Assembly: GCF_003953935.1 (NCBI RefSeq)
Contig: NZ_RXLQ01000001.1
Coordinates: forward strand, 627,019-691,018
Origin: Massilia atriviolacea
GTDB lineage: Bacteria; Pseudomonadota; Gammaproteobacteria; Burkholderiales; Burkholderiaceae_D
Direction of reading: 5' to 3'
DNA length: 64,000 bases
Numbering within the stretch: the stretch's first letter is position 1; every line of letters starts with the position of its first letter. A program made the position numbers and the translations under genes. The notes under the pieces were generated by a model. The model did no database searches, had not been told where the DNA came from, and was given only the letters and a program-made list of their open reading frames with translations. Of this stretch, positions 16,605 through 26,149 are shown piece after piece.

Positions 16605-18892
16605 GCGACCAGACCGACCAGAACCGACAGAACCGACAGAACGATACGCCCGGCGCCGGACCGGCGCTCACCTTCGACGACTTTGCGCTGCCGCAGCTGG
16701 CGGTCGGCAGCTACACGGTCGAGGTCGAACACCAGTTGCACCTGGCGGGCGAGGCGCGCCTGGGCGCGCGCCACGCCTTCACCGTCAGCGGGCCGCGCTA
16801 CCGCCTGGCGCCGGACGCGGTGCACGCGCGCATGCCGCAGGACGGCGAACAGGGCGAACTGACCGGCATGCTGCCGCACGTGGTGCTGCGCGACGCCCAC
16901 AGCGCCTGGCTGACCCGCATCGACGGCGCGGCCGACCCGGAACTGCCCGGGATGGCCCTGCTGGTGTGCGAAGAGCACGAACTGCTGTTCCCGGCCGCCA
17001 GCGCCGACCCGGCGGCCGACCTGCGCCACCGGCGCTGGGGCGGTTCGCAGCGCAGCTTCTGGAACTTGCTGGCGAACACGCCCGGGCTGGTCGGCCCGGC
17101 CCTCACGCCATCGCCCGCCGAACGCGATGGCGACGACCCCTGCCAGCACATCCGCCTGCTGCCGCGCGACTTCGGCGCCCTGCTGCCGCGCCAGTGCGAC
17201 CTGCGCTGGAGCGCCCACGTGCGGCGCGCCGGCGCCGACGAGTATTGCGTCGTGCAAGCCCTGCGCCTGCCGGCGCCGGCGGCGCCGGGCACGCAGCGGC
17301 GCTACATCGCGCACCTGGTCTCGCTCGAGGGCTGGGGCCACCTGCTGGCCGGCGCGCCGGGCGCCGAGGCGGCGCTGGCGCAGCACCAGGCGCGCGCCGA
17401 GCAGCTGTGCATGCTCAGCCTGGCTGCCTGGACCTTCACCAGCGGGCCCGCACAGGACGGCCGTACGCCCTTCGTCGCGCTGGCCCACGGCCTGCTCGAA
17501 CAGGACGGGCGCGCGCGCGACCTGCGCCTGCTGCCGCCGCAAGCGGCAGCGGCGGCGGCGCTGGGCGACCCGGGCCTGGCCGCGCGCCTGGGCGACGGCT
17601 TCGTGCCGCTGCCGCACACCACCTGGGGCGGCGAACGCCTGCTGGCCTGGTATCGCGGCCCGCTGGTGGCGGTCGGCAGCGCGGCCGCGCCGCCGCGCCG
17701 CTTGTGGGAGCAGTTCTCCGACGCCCTGGTGGTCGATGCGCGCGACCACGTGCTCGACGCCTCGCACTGCGCCGCCTGGTACCTGGGGCGCAACCTGAGC
17801 CTGGCCGACCGTCCCCTGATGCAAGCCTGGTTCAGCGTGCTCAAGCGAATGCGCCACAGCGCGCTGCGGCTGGCGGCACGCCCGCATGCCGGCGCGGGCC
17901 GCCTGCATGCCCAGCTGTTCCCCGCCGCGCCCGCCCTGTGCGCCAGCGTGCTCACGCCGGAACTGCTGGCGGACGTGCCGCAGCGCCTGCGCCAGCCGGC
18001 CCGGCCCGCGCCGCTGCGGGCCGCGCCGGCGCTGACGGCGGCGCGGGTGCACGCCGCCGTGGCCGAGCTGGCCGGGGACGAGGCGGCGCTGGCCGAACTG
18101 CCGGGCGCCGCGCTCGACACCATCGTCGCCGCCCTGGCCGCCATGCTGCGCCTGGAAACGCTGCCTTTCGCCGCCCTGGTGCCGCGCGCCGACATGCTGC
18201 CGCCCGAAAGCCTGCGCGTGTTCCAGGTCGATCCCCAGTGGCAACAGGCCCTGCTCGACGGCGCCCTCTCGCTGGGCCTGCGCCGCAGCACCGACCAGGC
18301 CATCTACGCAGCCTTGCGCGAGCGCCTGTGGCGCGCCGCGCGCGCGCACCGGCCGGGGACGGCGGCGACGCTGGGCGCGCCAGCACCTGATGAGGCCGCC
18401 ACCGGCGCGGCCTGCAGCGGCGTGCTGCTGCGCAGCGAGCTGGTGCCGGGATGGCCGGACCTGCGGGTCGAGGCCGACGACGCCGGCGGACGCGCCCTGC
18501 CGCTGCTGCGCCAGGCCACCCTGGGGCCGAACGTCGGCCTGTGGCTGTTCGACGGCATGGCGCAGCGGCTGCGCATCACGCCGCCGCCGGCCCTGCTGGC
18601 GCCCGGGGTGGCGGCCGACGGCATGCTGCAATGCCGCAGCGTGGCGCCGGCCGCGCCGGGGGTGCCGCTGGCGGCCGCCGGCGCGCTCGACATCGCCCGC
18701 TTCTGGCGCGACCCGCAACGCCGCACCGTGGCCCTGGGCGGGAACGGGGGCCTGGCCGCCGCCGTCGAGCAAGGCCTGCGCCAGGCCGGCGACCTGGGGC
18801 CGCAGCAGGCGCTGAGCCCGGCCGGAATGGCCCTGCAGTGGCTGGGCGCGCCGCCGCAGGTGCTGCTGCACGCCGTCCCCGCCCCGGCCTGA
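16601..18892 (+). CDS. Unknown 763-residue protein of the DUF6603 operon
   Basis: The start ATG overlaps the previous stop (ATGA). The first 20 residues are polar (Asp/Gln/Asn-rich); then comes FDDFALPQLAVGSYTVEVEH, a beta-strand-rich opening, followed by FTVSGPRYRLAPDAVHARMP and LPHVVLRDAHSAWLTRIDG. I remember related openings in uncharacterised proteins from other high-GC bacteria but know no function. The middle and end are Ala/Leu/Arg-rich with no recognised catalytic motif and no membrane segments. Being locked between the DUF6603 protein and a 1166-residue unknown, it probably belongs to one complex or particle with them. Confidence 0.7.
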   Translation: MSDQTDQNRQNRQNDTPGAGPALTFDDFALPQLAVGSYTVEVEHQLHLAGEARLGARHAFTVSGPRYRLAPDAVHARMPQDGEQGELTGMLPHVVLRDAHSAWLTRIDGAADPELPGMALLVCEEHELLFPAASADPAADLRHRRWGGSQRSFWNLLANTPGLVGPALTPSPAERDGDDPCQHIRLLPRDFGALLPRQCDLRWSAHVRRAGADEYCVVQALRLPAPAAPGTQRRYIAHLVSLEGWGHLLAGAPGAEAALAQHQARAEQLCMLSLAAWTFTSGPAQDGRTPFVALAHGLLEQDGRARDLRLLPPQAAAAAALGDPGLAARLGDGFVPLPHTTWGGERLLAWYRGPLVAVGSAAAPPRRLWEQFSDALVVDARDHVLDASHCAAWYLGRNLSLADRPLMQAWFSVLKRMRHSALRLAARPHAGAGRLHAQLFPAAPALCASVLTPELLADVPQRLRQPARPAPLRAAPALTAARVHAAVAELAGDEAALAELPGAALDTIVAALAAMLRLETLPFAALVPRADMLPPESLRVFQVDPQWQQALLDGALSLGLRRSTDQAIYAALRERLWRAARAHRPGTAATLGAPAPDEAATGAACSGVLLRSELVPGWPDLRVEADDAGGRALPLLRQATLGPNVGLWLFDGMAQRLRITPPPALLAPGVAADGMLQCRSVAPAAPGVPLAAAGALDIARFWRDPQRRTVALGGNGGLAAAVEQGLRQAGDLGPQQALSPAGMALQWLGAPPQVLLHAVPAPA

Positions 18893-18934
18893 ACTGCCGA
18901 TCTTCCTCTTTGTGAACCGACCCGACCCATCTTC

Positions 18935-21900
18935 ATGCAAAACCACCTGTTCGTTCCCATGTGCCTGGAAGCGCTGTGCGTCACCACGCGCATGCTCGTG
19001 CCCGAAGAGCAAAAGTGGGCCGTCCAGTACGACCGCCTGGCCGATCTCGACAGTCCCGAAGCGCCGCACTATCATCCGCTCCCCGGCGAGAGCGGCCGCC
19101 CTCCCGGGGTGTACCTGAGCTGGACCCTGCCGCCCGGCCTGCGCAGCGCGCGCGAACAGCCGGACGGCACGCTCGCCTTCGAAAAAATTCCCAACCGCTA
19201 CCTGGTGCTGCGCCAGCAGCGCCTGGCCGACGGCACGTGCGCCGCCATGGCCTGGCTGCTGCTGGCCGACGGCGCCGGGGGCGGGCGCTTCGACCCCGAG
19301 CCGGTGCGCGCCGCCAGCGCCTTTCTCGACCCGCAGTCCGGCGCCGCGCCGCAGTCCCTGCTGATCGGCATCGCCGTGCCGGCCCACCGCTACGCGCCGC
19401 AACGGCACCGCTCGGCCTTCGGCGACGCCGCCGGCCGCTACGCGCTCGACGCCGGCGGCTGCGGCAACCCCGCCTTTACCGTCTTCACCCCGCACAACCG
19501 TAACATCCTCTCGTTCTACGACCCGGTCGCGCACGAGCACATCGCCGACGGCGCCGTCCCGACGGCGCAGCAGCGCATCGAGCGGGCCAGCCTGCGCTAC
19601 AGCGTACTGGGCTGGTACGACGATGCGGCGCTCGAGCCGCTCGCCGGGCGCGAGGGCGCCGCCCTGGCCGCGCGCCTGGCGCAGCTGGGCTGGAACCCGG
19701 AGCCCGGCCTGGCCGGGCCGGCGCGGGTGCTGGTCGGCGCCAGCCTCGATGCGCTGGCGTGGGAGCGCGACGGCCAGCCGGACGATGCGCGTCCGGCCGG
19801 GGCCGATGTCAAGATCGCCTTTGCGCCCTCGCTGATGGAGGGGCTCGACGTGCTGCTCGAGGCGCACGGCGCGGCCCCGGCCACGGCCGGTTTCGCCGAA
19901 TTGCTGCACCGGCAAACCGCGCTGGCGCCGCCGGCCCTGGCGCGCGAGCGCCACCAGCGCGGCTTTGCCAGCCTGGCCGGCGAACGACGCTATTGGCTGG
20001 CGCAGCGCGACGAGGCGGCGGCCGGTCCGGCCGCGGCGGCGCCGCTCCCGACGCCGGCCGCCCTGGCGGCGCTGGCCGCACTGCAGGCGGCGGAAACGCG
20101 GCGCGCCGCGCTGGCGCTGGAATGCGAGCGCTGGCGGCGCGCGCGCCAGGACCTCGACTGGCGCCGCGCCATGCTCGACGGCGAGCGCCAGCGGCCGGCG
20201 CTCGAGGTCGGGGAAGACGACTGGCCGGAGCTGGTCGCCCGGCTCGAACTGCAGGCGGCGCAGGTGCGCGCCGATGGCGCCGCCGCCGACGGCGCGCTGG
20301 CGGCGGCCGGACAGGCGCTGGCGGCGGCCGAGCAGGCGCTGCTGGCCTGCCTCGATCCGCGCCTGGCCCTGCGCGAATCGGGCGCCGGCCGCTACTACGA
20401 AGGCCAGGACCCGCTGCTGCTGATCGCCGGCGCGCGCGGCGGCCTGGCGCGGCGCGCCGACGATCCCCTCCTGTTCGGGCGCGCCGGGCTGGCCGTAACG
20501 GCGCTCGCGCCGGCGCCCGGCCCGGCCGAACCGGACTGGGTCTGGGCCGGCGCCGCGCCGTGGCAGGCGCTGGCGGGACATGCCCCGGTGGCGGCGCTGC
20601 TCGCGGCGCTGGCCGGCCTCGGCGCAACCACGCCCGGCGCCGCCGGCTGCTTCGCGCTGGCCAGCCGCGCCTGGCGCCAGCCGTGGGCGCCCCTGTTCCT
20701 CGAATGGGAACTGCGCTACCTGGATGTACCCCTGTTCGGGCCGGACGGCTCGCCGCACTGGCGCTTCGGCGGACGCGACTACCTGCTCGAGGACAGCGCC
20801 GCCCGCCCGGACGGCGCCGTCAGCTGCCTGGTGCGCGAGCGCAGCACGGTCACCCCGGCGCTGCGCGAAGTGCTGCTCGCCGAACTGCGCCGCGTGCTGC
20901 AGGACCATGGCCTCGAGCGCGAAGCGATCGAGGCGCGCCTGGCCGCGCTGGAGCACTGGGACTTCCTCAGCCAGCGCCTCGACGGTGTGCTCGACCGCAT
21001 GCGCTGCCGCGATGCGCGCAGCCACTACCTGCCCAATCCGGACGGCCTGCCCGCACCGGGCGCCAATCCGGGGGCGCCGCGGCCCGACCTGGCCGTGCCG
21101 GCGGAGCAGGCGGCGCCGCTGTTCCGGCGCGCCAGCGGCGGCCAGTTCCGCATCGAACGCCTGACCCTGGTCGACCGCTACGGCCAGGTGCTGCCGCTGG
21201 CCGGCCCCTGGCGCGACGGCCCGGGACGGCTTCTCGATGCCGGCAACTGCTTCATCGCGCCGGCCATGCAAGCCGGCCCCGACCTGGCCGGCGCCGAGTT
21301 CGGCGCCTGGTCGCCCAGCGTCCAGCTGGCGCCGCGCCTGCTGCAGCCGGCGCGCCTGGACTTCCATCCGCGCGCGCTGGGCACCGGCCAGGACGGGCCG
21401 CTGGCCGGCTGGTGGAGCTGGAATCGCTACAACCGCGCCCTGATGGTGTACGCCGCCGACGGCGCCTGGCAGGGCATGCTGCATGCCGCGCCGGACGGGC
21501 GCGCCGCCTTCGAGCCGGCCCCGGACGGCCCGGCGCTGGCCGAGCTGGCCGGCGCCAACCCGCCGCTGGCCGGCCCGCTGGCGCGCATCGCCGCCGCCGA
21601 CGACGGCGGCGCCCGCCTCGACGCGCTCGGCCGCCTGCTCGACGACGCCGGCTGGCGCATCGATCCGGTCGACGAACACGATGCCTGGCTGTCGGTGCTG
21701 ACCGGGCGCCCGCTGGCCGTGATCGGCGCCAGCCTGGGGCTGAGCTTGCAGGGCGCGCCGCTGGCCGACCCTTCCTGGGCCGAGGCCTTCGGCGCCGACG
21801 GCTTGCCGGACGGCCTGGCGCAGCTGCGCCGGCGCCTTGCCGCCGCCGCCCCGGCCGACCCGCTGGCGCAAGCGCTGCCCATGACGCTGGGCGACCCCGA

Positions 21901-22435
21901 CGACCCCGAAGAAGGCCTGGTCGCCGTCTGGCGCGAAGCGCAGCCGGACTTGCTGCTCAGCCCGTACGCGGGCGAAGACGGCCCAGGCATCGCGCCGCTC
22001 GGCCCCGCGCACCCGCTGTACTGCCGCTTCGCGCCCGCGCCGGCGCTGCGCCTGTGCTTGCTGATGGACCCGTTTTCCAGCGTCTACGCCAGCTGCGGCC
22101 TGCTGCCCGACCAGGCCCTGGCGCTGCCGCCCGGCCTGTTCGACGCGGCGTTGCGGGCGCTGGCGCCGGTGTTTTCGATGGGACCGCTGCTGGCCGAGTA
22201 CGAGCCGGCGGCCGAGGCCGGCGCGCCCCTGCTGCACATGCCGGTCCCGCCGCACGAGCTGGGCCAGTGGCAATGGCTCGACGGCAGCGGCGCCACCATC
22301 GACCTGCGCCATCCCGGCACCGAAGCCCATCTCGGCGGGCGCCGCACCGAACTGCGCGAGGGCCGCATGCTGCTCGCTCCGCACCCGGCCGCGCCCGCCA
22401 CCGACCACGCACAGCACGGAGAGACTCCAGCATGA
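18935..22435 (+). CDS. Unknown 1166-residue protein of the DUF6603 operon
   Basis: ATG 18935 lies 42 bp after the preceding stop, the only real gap in the operon; the ribosome binding site is weak. The N-terminal ~250 residues carry YLSWTLPPGLRSA and KIPNRYLVLRQQR, which recall a conserved module (HWxLPxxL ... PNRWLV) that I associate with uncharacterised bacterial proteins. Residues ~370-500 are strongly charged and Ala-rich with heptad-like spacing, a likely coiled coil. The C-terminal part has scattered WSWNRYN-type aromatic patches. There is no signal peptide. Size and neighbours suggest a structural part; I cannot assign a function. Confidence 0.7.
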   Translation: MQNHLFVPMCLEALCVTTRMLVPEEQKWAVQYDRLADLDSPEAPHYHPLPGESGRPPGVYLSWTLPPGLRSAREQPDGTLAFEKIPNRYLVLRQQRLADGTCAAMAWLLLADGAGGGRFDPEPVRAASAFLDPQSGAAPQSLLIGIAVPAHRYAPQRHRSAFGDAAGRYALDAGGCGNPAFTVFTPHNRNILSFYDPVAHEHIADGAVPTAQQRIERASLRYSVLGWYDDAALEPLAGREGAALAARLAQLGWNPEPGLAGPARVLVGASLDALAWERDGQPDDARPAGADVKIAFAPSLMEGLDVLLEAHGAAPATAGFAELLHRQTALAPPALARERHQRGFASLAGERRYWLAQRDEAAAGPAAAAPLPTPAALAALAALQAAETRRAALALECERWRRARQDLDWRRAMLDGERQRPALEVGEDDWPELVARLELQAAQVRADGAAADGALAAAGQALAAAEQALLACLDPRLALRESGAGRYYEGQDPLLLIAGARGGLARRADDPLLFGRAGLAVTALAPAPGPAEPDWVWAGAAPWQALAGHAPVAALLAALAGLGATTPGAAGCFALASRAWRQPWAPLFLEWELRYLDVPLFGPDGSPHWRFGGRDYLLEDSAARPDGAVSCLVRERSTVTPALREVLLAELRRVLQDHGLEREAIEARLAALEHWDFLSQRLDGVLDRMRCRDARSHYLPNPDGLPAPGANPGAPRPDLAVPAEQAAPLFRRASGGQFRIERLTLVDRYGQVLPLAGPWRDGPGRLLDAGNCFIAPAMQAGPDLAGAEFGAWSPSVQLAPRLLQPARLDFHPRALGTGQDGPLAGWWSWNRYNRALMVYAADGAWQGMLHAAPDGRAAFEPAPDGPALAELAGANPPLAGPLARIAAADDGGARLDALGRLLDDAGWRIDPVDEHDAWLSVLTGRPLAVIGASLGLSLQGAPLADPSWAEAFGADGLPDGLAQLRRRLAAAAPADPLAQALPMTLGDPDDPEEGLVAVWREAQPDLLLSPYAGEDGPGIAPLGPAHPLYCRFAPAPALRLCLLMDPFSSVYASCGLLPDQALALPPGLFDAALRALAPVFSMGPLLAEYEPAAEAGAPLLHMPVPPHELGQWQWLDGSGATIDLRHPGTEAHLGGRRTELREGRMLLAPHPAAPATDHAQHGETPA

Positions 22436-23913
22436 TCCACACCACCCTCGGCGGCGCCGACGACGACATCTTCAGCGGCCTGCGCTACAACCTGCTGAGC
22501 GCTCCCAGCCCGCTGCAAACTTCCAGCCGCGCGCTCGACGGCGCGGCCGGCCGCAGCGGCCTGTCGCTGGGCACCTTCAGCGTCTCGCTGGTGGCGGTAC
22601 GCCCGCTCGGCAAGGACAGCAAGCCGGTGGCGCTGACCCACCAGGTCAAGCGCGTCAGCTTCCTGTTTCCCCAGCACGCGTCGTTCGGCCAGATGGGCGG
22701 CGACGTGCTGGTGCAGAACACGCGCGAGACAGCCCATTTTCCCTTCAGCGCCGAGGCGGTCGGGCCGGCCGGCTGGGCCGCGGCCGGCATCGCGCTGGCG
22801 GTGCCGGCGCCGCAGCGGCGCGCGCTGAGCCTCGACCCCGGCCAGCCGGGGCTGACCTGCGAGATGCTGTGCCAGCCCTTCGTGGTCGGCCCCGCGCCGG
22901 GCGCCGACGAGGTCCTGCTGGCGCCGTGGGAAAGCCTGACCTTCACGACCAGCGAGGCGGTCCTGACCACCCGCCCCGGCGCCGCCATGGTGTATGTGGT
23001 GGAAGAGCTGTACAACCTGAAGACCCGGGCCACGCTGGTGCGCACCCTGTACCTGCCGGTGCCGCTGATGCCGTCGGACACCTTCATCGCCGCCTTCGGT
23101 CCCGACCAGGCGGTGCACATGGCCAACGCCCACGGCCAGGCCGACGTCGCGCTGCGCTGGCAATACCAGGGTGCGCCGGACGCGCGCGCCCTGGCCGGCG
23201 CGCTGGCCTACACCGTGCTGGACGAACGGGACGGCAGGGCGCGGGAACGCGTGCTGGAACTGGACGACGCCCAGCTCAGGCTGGGCGTGCTGCCGCTTAA
23301 CGGGCTGAACTGCGCAACGGCGCTGACGCTGCGCCTGCGCCTGGCGGGCGAGACGGTCGATTGCGCCGAACTGCGCAGCGCCGTGCACATCGTCAATCCC
23401 TCGCCGCGCTTCCACCAGGTCAGTACCGGCGGCCTGCGCCTGCTTGCCGAGCCTGGCGCAGCGGGGGTGCGCGGCCTGGCCAACCCGCCGCAGCTACTTC
23501 CGCGCAACGGCATGCGCGGACGCGCGGCCGGCGACGGCATGCTGCTGGCCCAGGTCAGCGTGAAGGAAGAGTTCGAAAGCGCGGCGCCGATGGGCGAGCA
23601 GTTCGGCGCGCTGCGCGACAGCCCGCGCGCCGTGCTCAGCGTCACCGTCAGCCACCCCGGGCCGCCCGGCAGCCCGCCGCGCCACGCGCGCTACCGCACG
23701 GCCGCCTCGCTGGTGCGCCTGCGCCAGGATCCCGCCAATCCGCAGGCGGGCACGCAGACCCTGTCGCTGTCGAACGGCGCGCTGTGCATCCCGGTGCCGG
23801 ACGGCAGCGTGGTTACCTGCGACCCCGGCCAGTACGGCGACATGGAGCGCTGGTTCGACTGGCGCTTCGAATTCGTGCCGCTGGGGCCGTCGAGCACGCT
23901 GCAGCCCGACTGA
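22432..23913 (+). CDS. Unknown 493-residue protein, last gene of the DUF6603 operon
   Basis: The ATG overlaps the previous stop (ATGA). The protein starts MIHTTLGGADDDIFSGLRYN and is beta-strand-rich with few charged helices, no signal peptide and no transmembrane segment. Sequences such as VLVQNTRETAHFPFSAEAVG and MVYVVEELYNLKTRATLVRT have no match I recognise. It ends 10 bp before the stop of a convergent gene, so the operon finishes here; no hairpin with a T-tract is visible between the two. Function unknown; operon membership is well supported. Confidence 0.7.
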   Translation: MIHTTLGGADDDIFSGLRYNLLSAPSPLQTSSRALDGAAGRSGLSLGTFSVSLVAVRPLGKDSKPVALTHQVKRVSFLFPQHASFGQMGGDVLVQNTRETAHFPFSAEAVGPAGWAAAGIALAVPAPQRRALSLDPGQPGLTCEMLCQPFVVGPAPGADEVLLAPWESLTFTTSEAVLTTRPGAAMVYVVEELYNLKTRATLVRTLYLPVPLMPSDTFIAAFGPDQAVHMANAHGQADVALRWQYQGAPDARALAGALAYTVLDERDGRARERVLELDDAQLRLGVLPLNGLNCATALTLRLRLAGETVDCAELRSAVHIVNPSPRFHQVSTGGLRLLAEPGAAGVRGLANPPQLLPRNGMRGRAAGDGMLLAQVSVKEEFESAAPMGEQFGALRDSPRAVLSVTVSHPGPPGSPPRHARYRTAASLVRLRQDPANPQAGTQTLSLSNGALCIPVPDGSVVTCDPGQYGDMERWFDWRFEFVPLGPSSTLQPD

Positions 23914-23923
23914 GCGCGCGCCC

Positions 23924-25210
23924 TTACATCTGTACGCTCCAGTTCACCGCGCCCAGCTGCATGTGGCCGCGGTGGAAGGTTTGCGCCACGGTCAGCGAGT
24001 AGCGCCGCGCCGGCGTTCCGGGAGGCACGGTCAACTCCAGCGCGGCTTGCCACTCGCCCTGCGCCACCTCCTTGAAATCGCCGAAGTCGCGCAGCAGCTG
24101 CAGGCCGCGTCCGTTGAAGTACTCGGCCGGGAAGCGCATGGTTTCGCGCCCGGGCGCGCGCAGCACCAGGGTCAGTTCGCTACCGGGCGGCAAGGGCCCG
24201 CCGGCGCCGGACTCGCCCACCTCGACGTTGTAGAACGCGAACAGGTCGTAGCTGGCGGCCAGGTCGGGCACCGCGCGCAGGGCGAATTCCAGGCGCGCAT
24301 CGCTGCGGTAGACATTGAAGTTATGCCAGACGGCGCTGTTGCACTCGGCGATGAAGCGCTCGAACGCGAACTGGTCGGGAAAGCGCGGCCAGGTGTGCGG
24401 ATCGTCCAGGCGGTCGAGCACGGCGTCGATCACGCCGATGAAGCAGTAGTGGCCCAGCTCGGGAATTTCCGCGCGCGGCCAGCGCACTTCGCCGACGAAG
24501 ATGTCGGCCGCGCTTCCCTCCAGAATATAGTTGCATTCGCCAATGTAGGCGCCGGGGCCGATGCGGTTCCAGTCGCCGGGCCGGATCAGGGTAGCCGGCT
24601 TGCTCCAGTACACGCTCAGGGTGGGCACCAGCGGGCGCGCCCGGTACGATCCGGCCTGCGCGCCGGGCGGACGGATCGCCTTGCAGCGCAGGTAAAGGTA
24701 GTTGTCGCGGCCGCGGTCGATGTCGTCGAAGGCGGGCTGGCGATCCCAGTCGGCGGCGAAATGGGCCTGGTAATCGGCGACCCTGTCGTTGCGTGGAATC
24801 ACATCCGGACTGAAGCTGATCACGCCGGTCGGCGGCATCACGCCATCGTCGTCCATATTGTCGCGCATCAGGGCGTCGGCGTCGGCATACGCCTGGCGCG
24901 CCGGTTCCGGGCCGTACAGCTCGACGAGCACCGGATACAGCCTGGCCGCCGGCGTTGGATCGGTGGCCGCGCCGCAGGCGGCGAAACCGACGCCGTACAC
25001 CAGGCGCTGCGGGTGCCAGGCCCAGACCAGCACGCAACTGAGCTGATCCTGGCTCATCGGCGCCCCGTCTTCCGGGAAATCGCTGTACAGCCTGAACGCC
25101 ACCGCCTCCAGCACGTCCTGCATCGGCACGCCCTCGGCCTCGAGCCGGGCCTTCTCGGCGCGCGCCCGTTCCACCAGGCGTTGCAGAACTTGCTTGTCGC
25201 CCATCGACAT
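23924..25210 (-). CDS. Unknown protein with CARDB-like beta-sandwich pattern
   Basis: 428 residues. ATG 25210 has an excellent AGGAGG site 5 bp upstream. The N-terminal ~90 residues are helical (QVLQRLVERARAEKARLEAE). In the middle, DVIPRNDRVADYQ, DNYLYLRCKAI, TLSVYWSKPATLIRPGDW and HYCFIGVIDAVLDR form the strand pattern I associate with CARDB-like repeats in surface or extracellular bacterial proteins, but there is no signal peptide. It lies downstream of the first sigma gene on the same strand with a 183-bp gap and runs convergent to the DUF6603 operon. It could belong with either block; no hrp-box-like promoter was found before it. Confidence 0.55.
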   Translation of the reverse strand: MSMGDKQVLQRLVERARAEKARLEAEGVPMQDVLEAVAFRLYSDFPEDGAPMSQDQLSCVLVWAWHPQRLVYGVGFAACGAATDPTPAARLYPVLVELYGPEPARQAYADADALMRDNMDDDGVMPPTGVISFSPDVIPRNDRVADYQAHFAADWDRQPAFDDIDRGRDNYLYLRCKAIRPPGAQAGSYRARPLVPTLSVYWSKPATLIRPGDWNRIGPGAYIGECNYILEGSAADIFVGEVRWPRAEIPELGHYCFIGVIDAVLDRLDDPHTWPRFPDQFAFERFIAECNSAVWHNFNVYRSDARLEFALRAVPDLAASYDLFAFYNVEVGESGAGGPLPPGSELTLVLRAPGRETMRFPAEYFNGRGLQLLRDFGDFKEVAQGEWQAALELTVPPGTPARRYSLTVAQTFHRGHMQLGAVNWSVQM

Positions 25211-25393
25211 GGATTCCTCCTGAAAATTAAGAGTTGGAAATTGGAAACATTGCAATCATACGCCATGCGTTGCGCCGCCGCCAGCGCCGCCGCATGCCGC
25301 TGCCCGGGCGCGTGAGGCAGGCGCATGCAAGCGTTGTCATCCAAAGTCGAGCGCGGCGCGCGATGCGCCGCGGGCGCTGCCGATCGCGCCCGC

Positions 25394-25942
25394 TCAGGCG
25401 CCGGCGCCGAACTGCTCGCGCACGGCGGCGCGCACGCGCGAGACGCGCGAGCGCACGGTGCCCACCGGCACTTCCAGGTAATCGGCCGCTTCCTCGTAGG
25501 TGATGTCGCGGCTGACCACGACGTCGAAGGTTTCGCGGATCTTCGGCGGAAAACTGCGCAGCAGCGCATCGACCCTGGAACTGATCTGGCGCGACTCGCA
25601 CAGCTCGGCCGGCGTGGCGCGCTGGTCCCTGATCTGGTCGAAATACCCTTCTTCCACCGGCTCGTACAGGTCGGCGCTGTTGCGGCGCACCTGGTTGCGC
25701 GCCAGGTTCAGCGCGATGCCGAACAGCCAGGTGGACGGCTTCGACATGCCGGCAAAGCGGTCCGCGCAGCGCAGCGCTTCGATGAAGGTGCATTGCACCA
25801 CATCCTCCGCGTCCTCCAGGCTGCGCGTGTAGCGCTGCACGAAACGCACCAGATGCTGGCGGTGTTCGAGGAACAGGCGCTGGACATCGGCGGCCTGTAT
25901 GGCGGGCGACGACACGGTGCGGGAAACAGGCGCGGACATCAT
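25394..25942 (-). CDS. ECF sigma factor, paralog A
   Basis: 182 residues from the first of two adjacent ATGs, 11 bp after a GGAG site. Region 2 is clear (RYTRSLEDAEDVVQCTFIEA, then STWLFGIALNLARNQVRRN) and region 4 has the helix-turn-helix ITYEEAADYLEVPVGTVRSR. It lacks region 3, as ECF factors do. The next gene upstream encodes a close paralog. HrpL of Hrp1-type secretion systems is an ECF factor, and seven HrpL-type promoters lie in the adjacent island, so this gene or its twin is the likely sigma for them; that is inference from position and motif form. A 20-bp element shared with the paralog's upstream DNA lies 123 bp before the start. Confidence 0.9.
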   Translation of the reverse strand: MMSAPVSRTVSSPAIQAADVQRLFLEHRQHLVRFVQRYTRSLEDAEDVVQCTFIEALRCADRFAGMSKPSTWLFGIALNLARNQVRRNSADLYEPVEEGYFDQIRDQRATPAELCESRQISSRVDALLRSFPPKIRETFDVVVSRDITYEEAADYLEVPVGTVRSRVSRVRAAVREQFGAGA

Positions 25943-26064
25943 GACAATTTCTCCATGTAGAGTAAAAACTGTGGCGGACGGTGGGTGTTCAGTCGTCTGG
26001 ATTTTCAGTTAACAATGTATCAGGAAAAACACCGCGACCGGGGCTTTGCAGCCCATCTTCGGGC

Positions 26065-26084
26065 GATTTTGAAAATCGTTGAGA
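26065..26084. promoter_or_regulatory. Element shared by both sigma gene promoters, copy A
   Basis: GATTTTGAAAATCGTTGAGA. It matches copy B at 26822-26841 at 17 of 20 positions and lies at nearly the same distance from its gene (123 against 127 bp). The first 13 bases form an inverted repeat (GATTTT-G-AAAATC). It could bind a regulator that controls both sigma genes. Confidence 0.5.
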
Positions 26085-26149
26085 AGTTCGGCTCGCCCTG
26101 ACGGAAACAGGCATTACAAGATGACAAGGGCATGACATGCGCGGCAGCT

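Noticed and set aside
11892-22417. Very long open frames on the minus strand and in other plus frames across the DUF6603 operon
   Set aside because: They are by-products of extreme GC content. Their translations are Arg/Gly/Gln/Ala-rich without domain character, whereas the chosen frames form an ATGA-coupled series with balanced composition.
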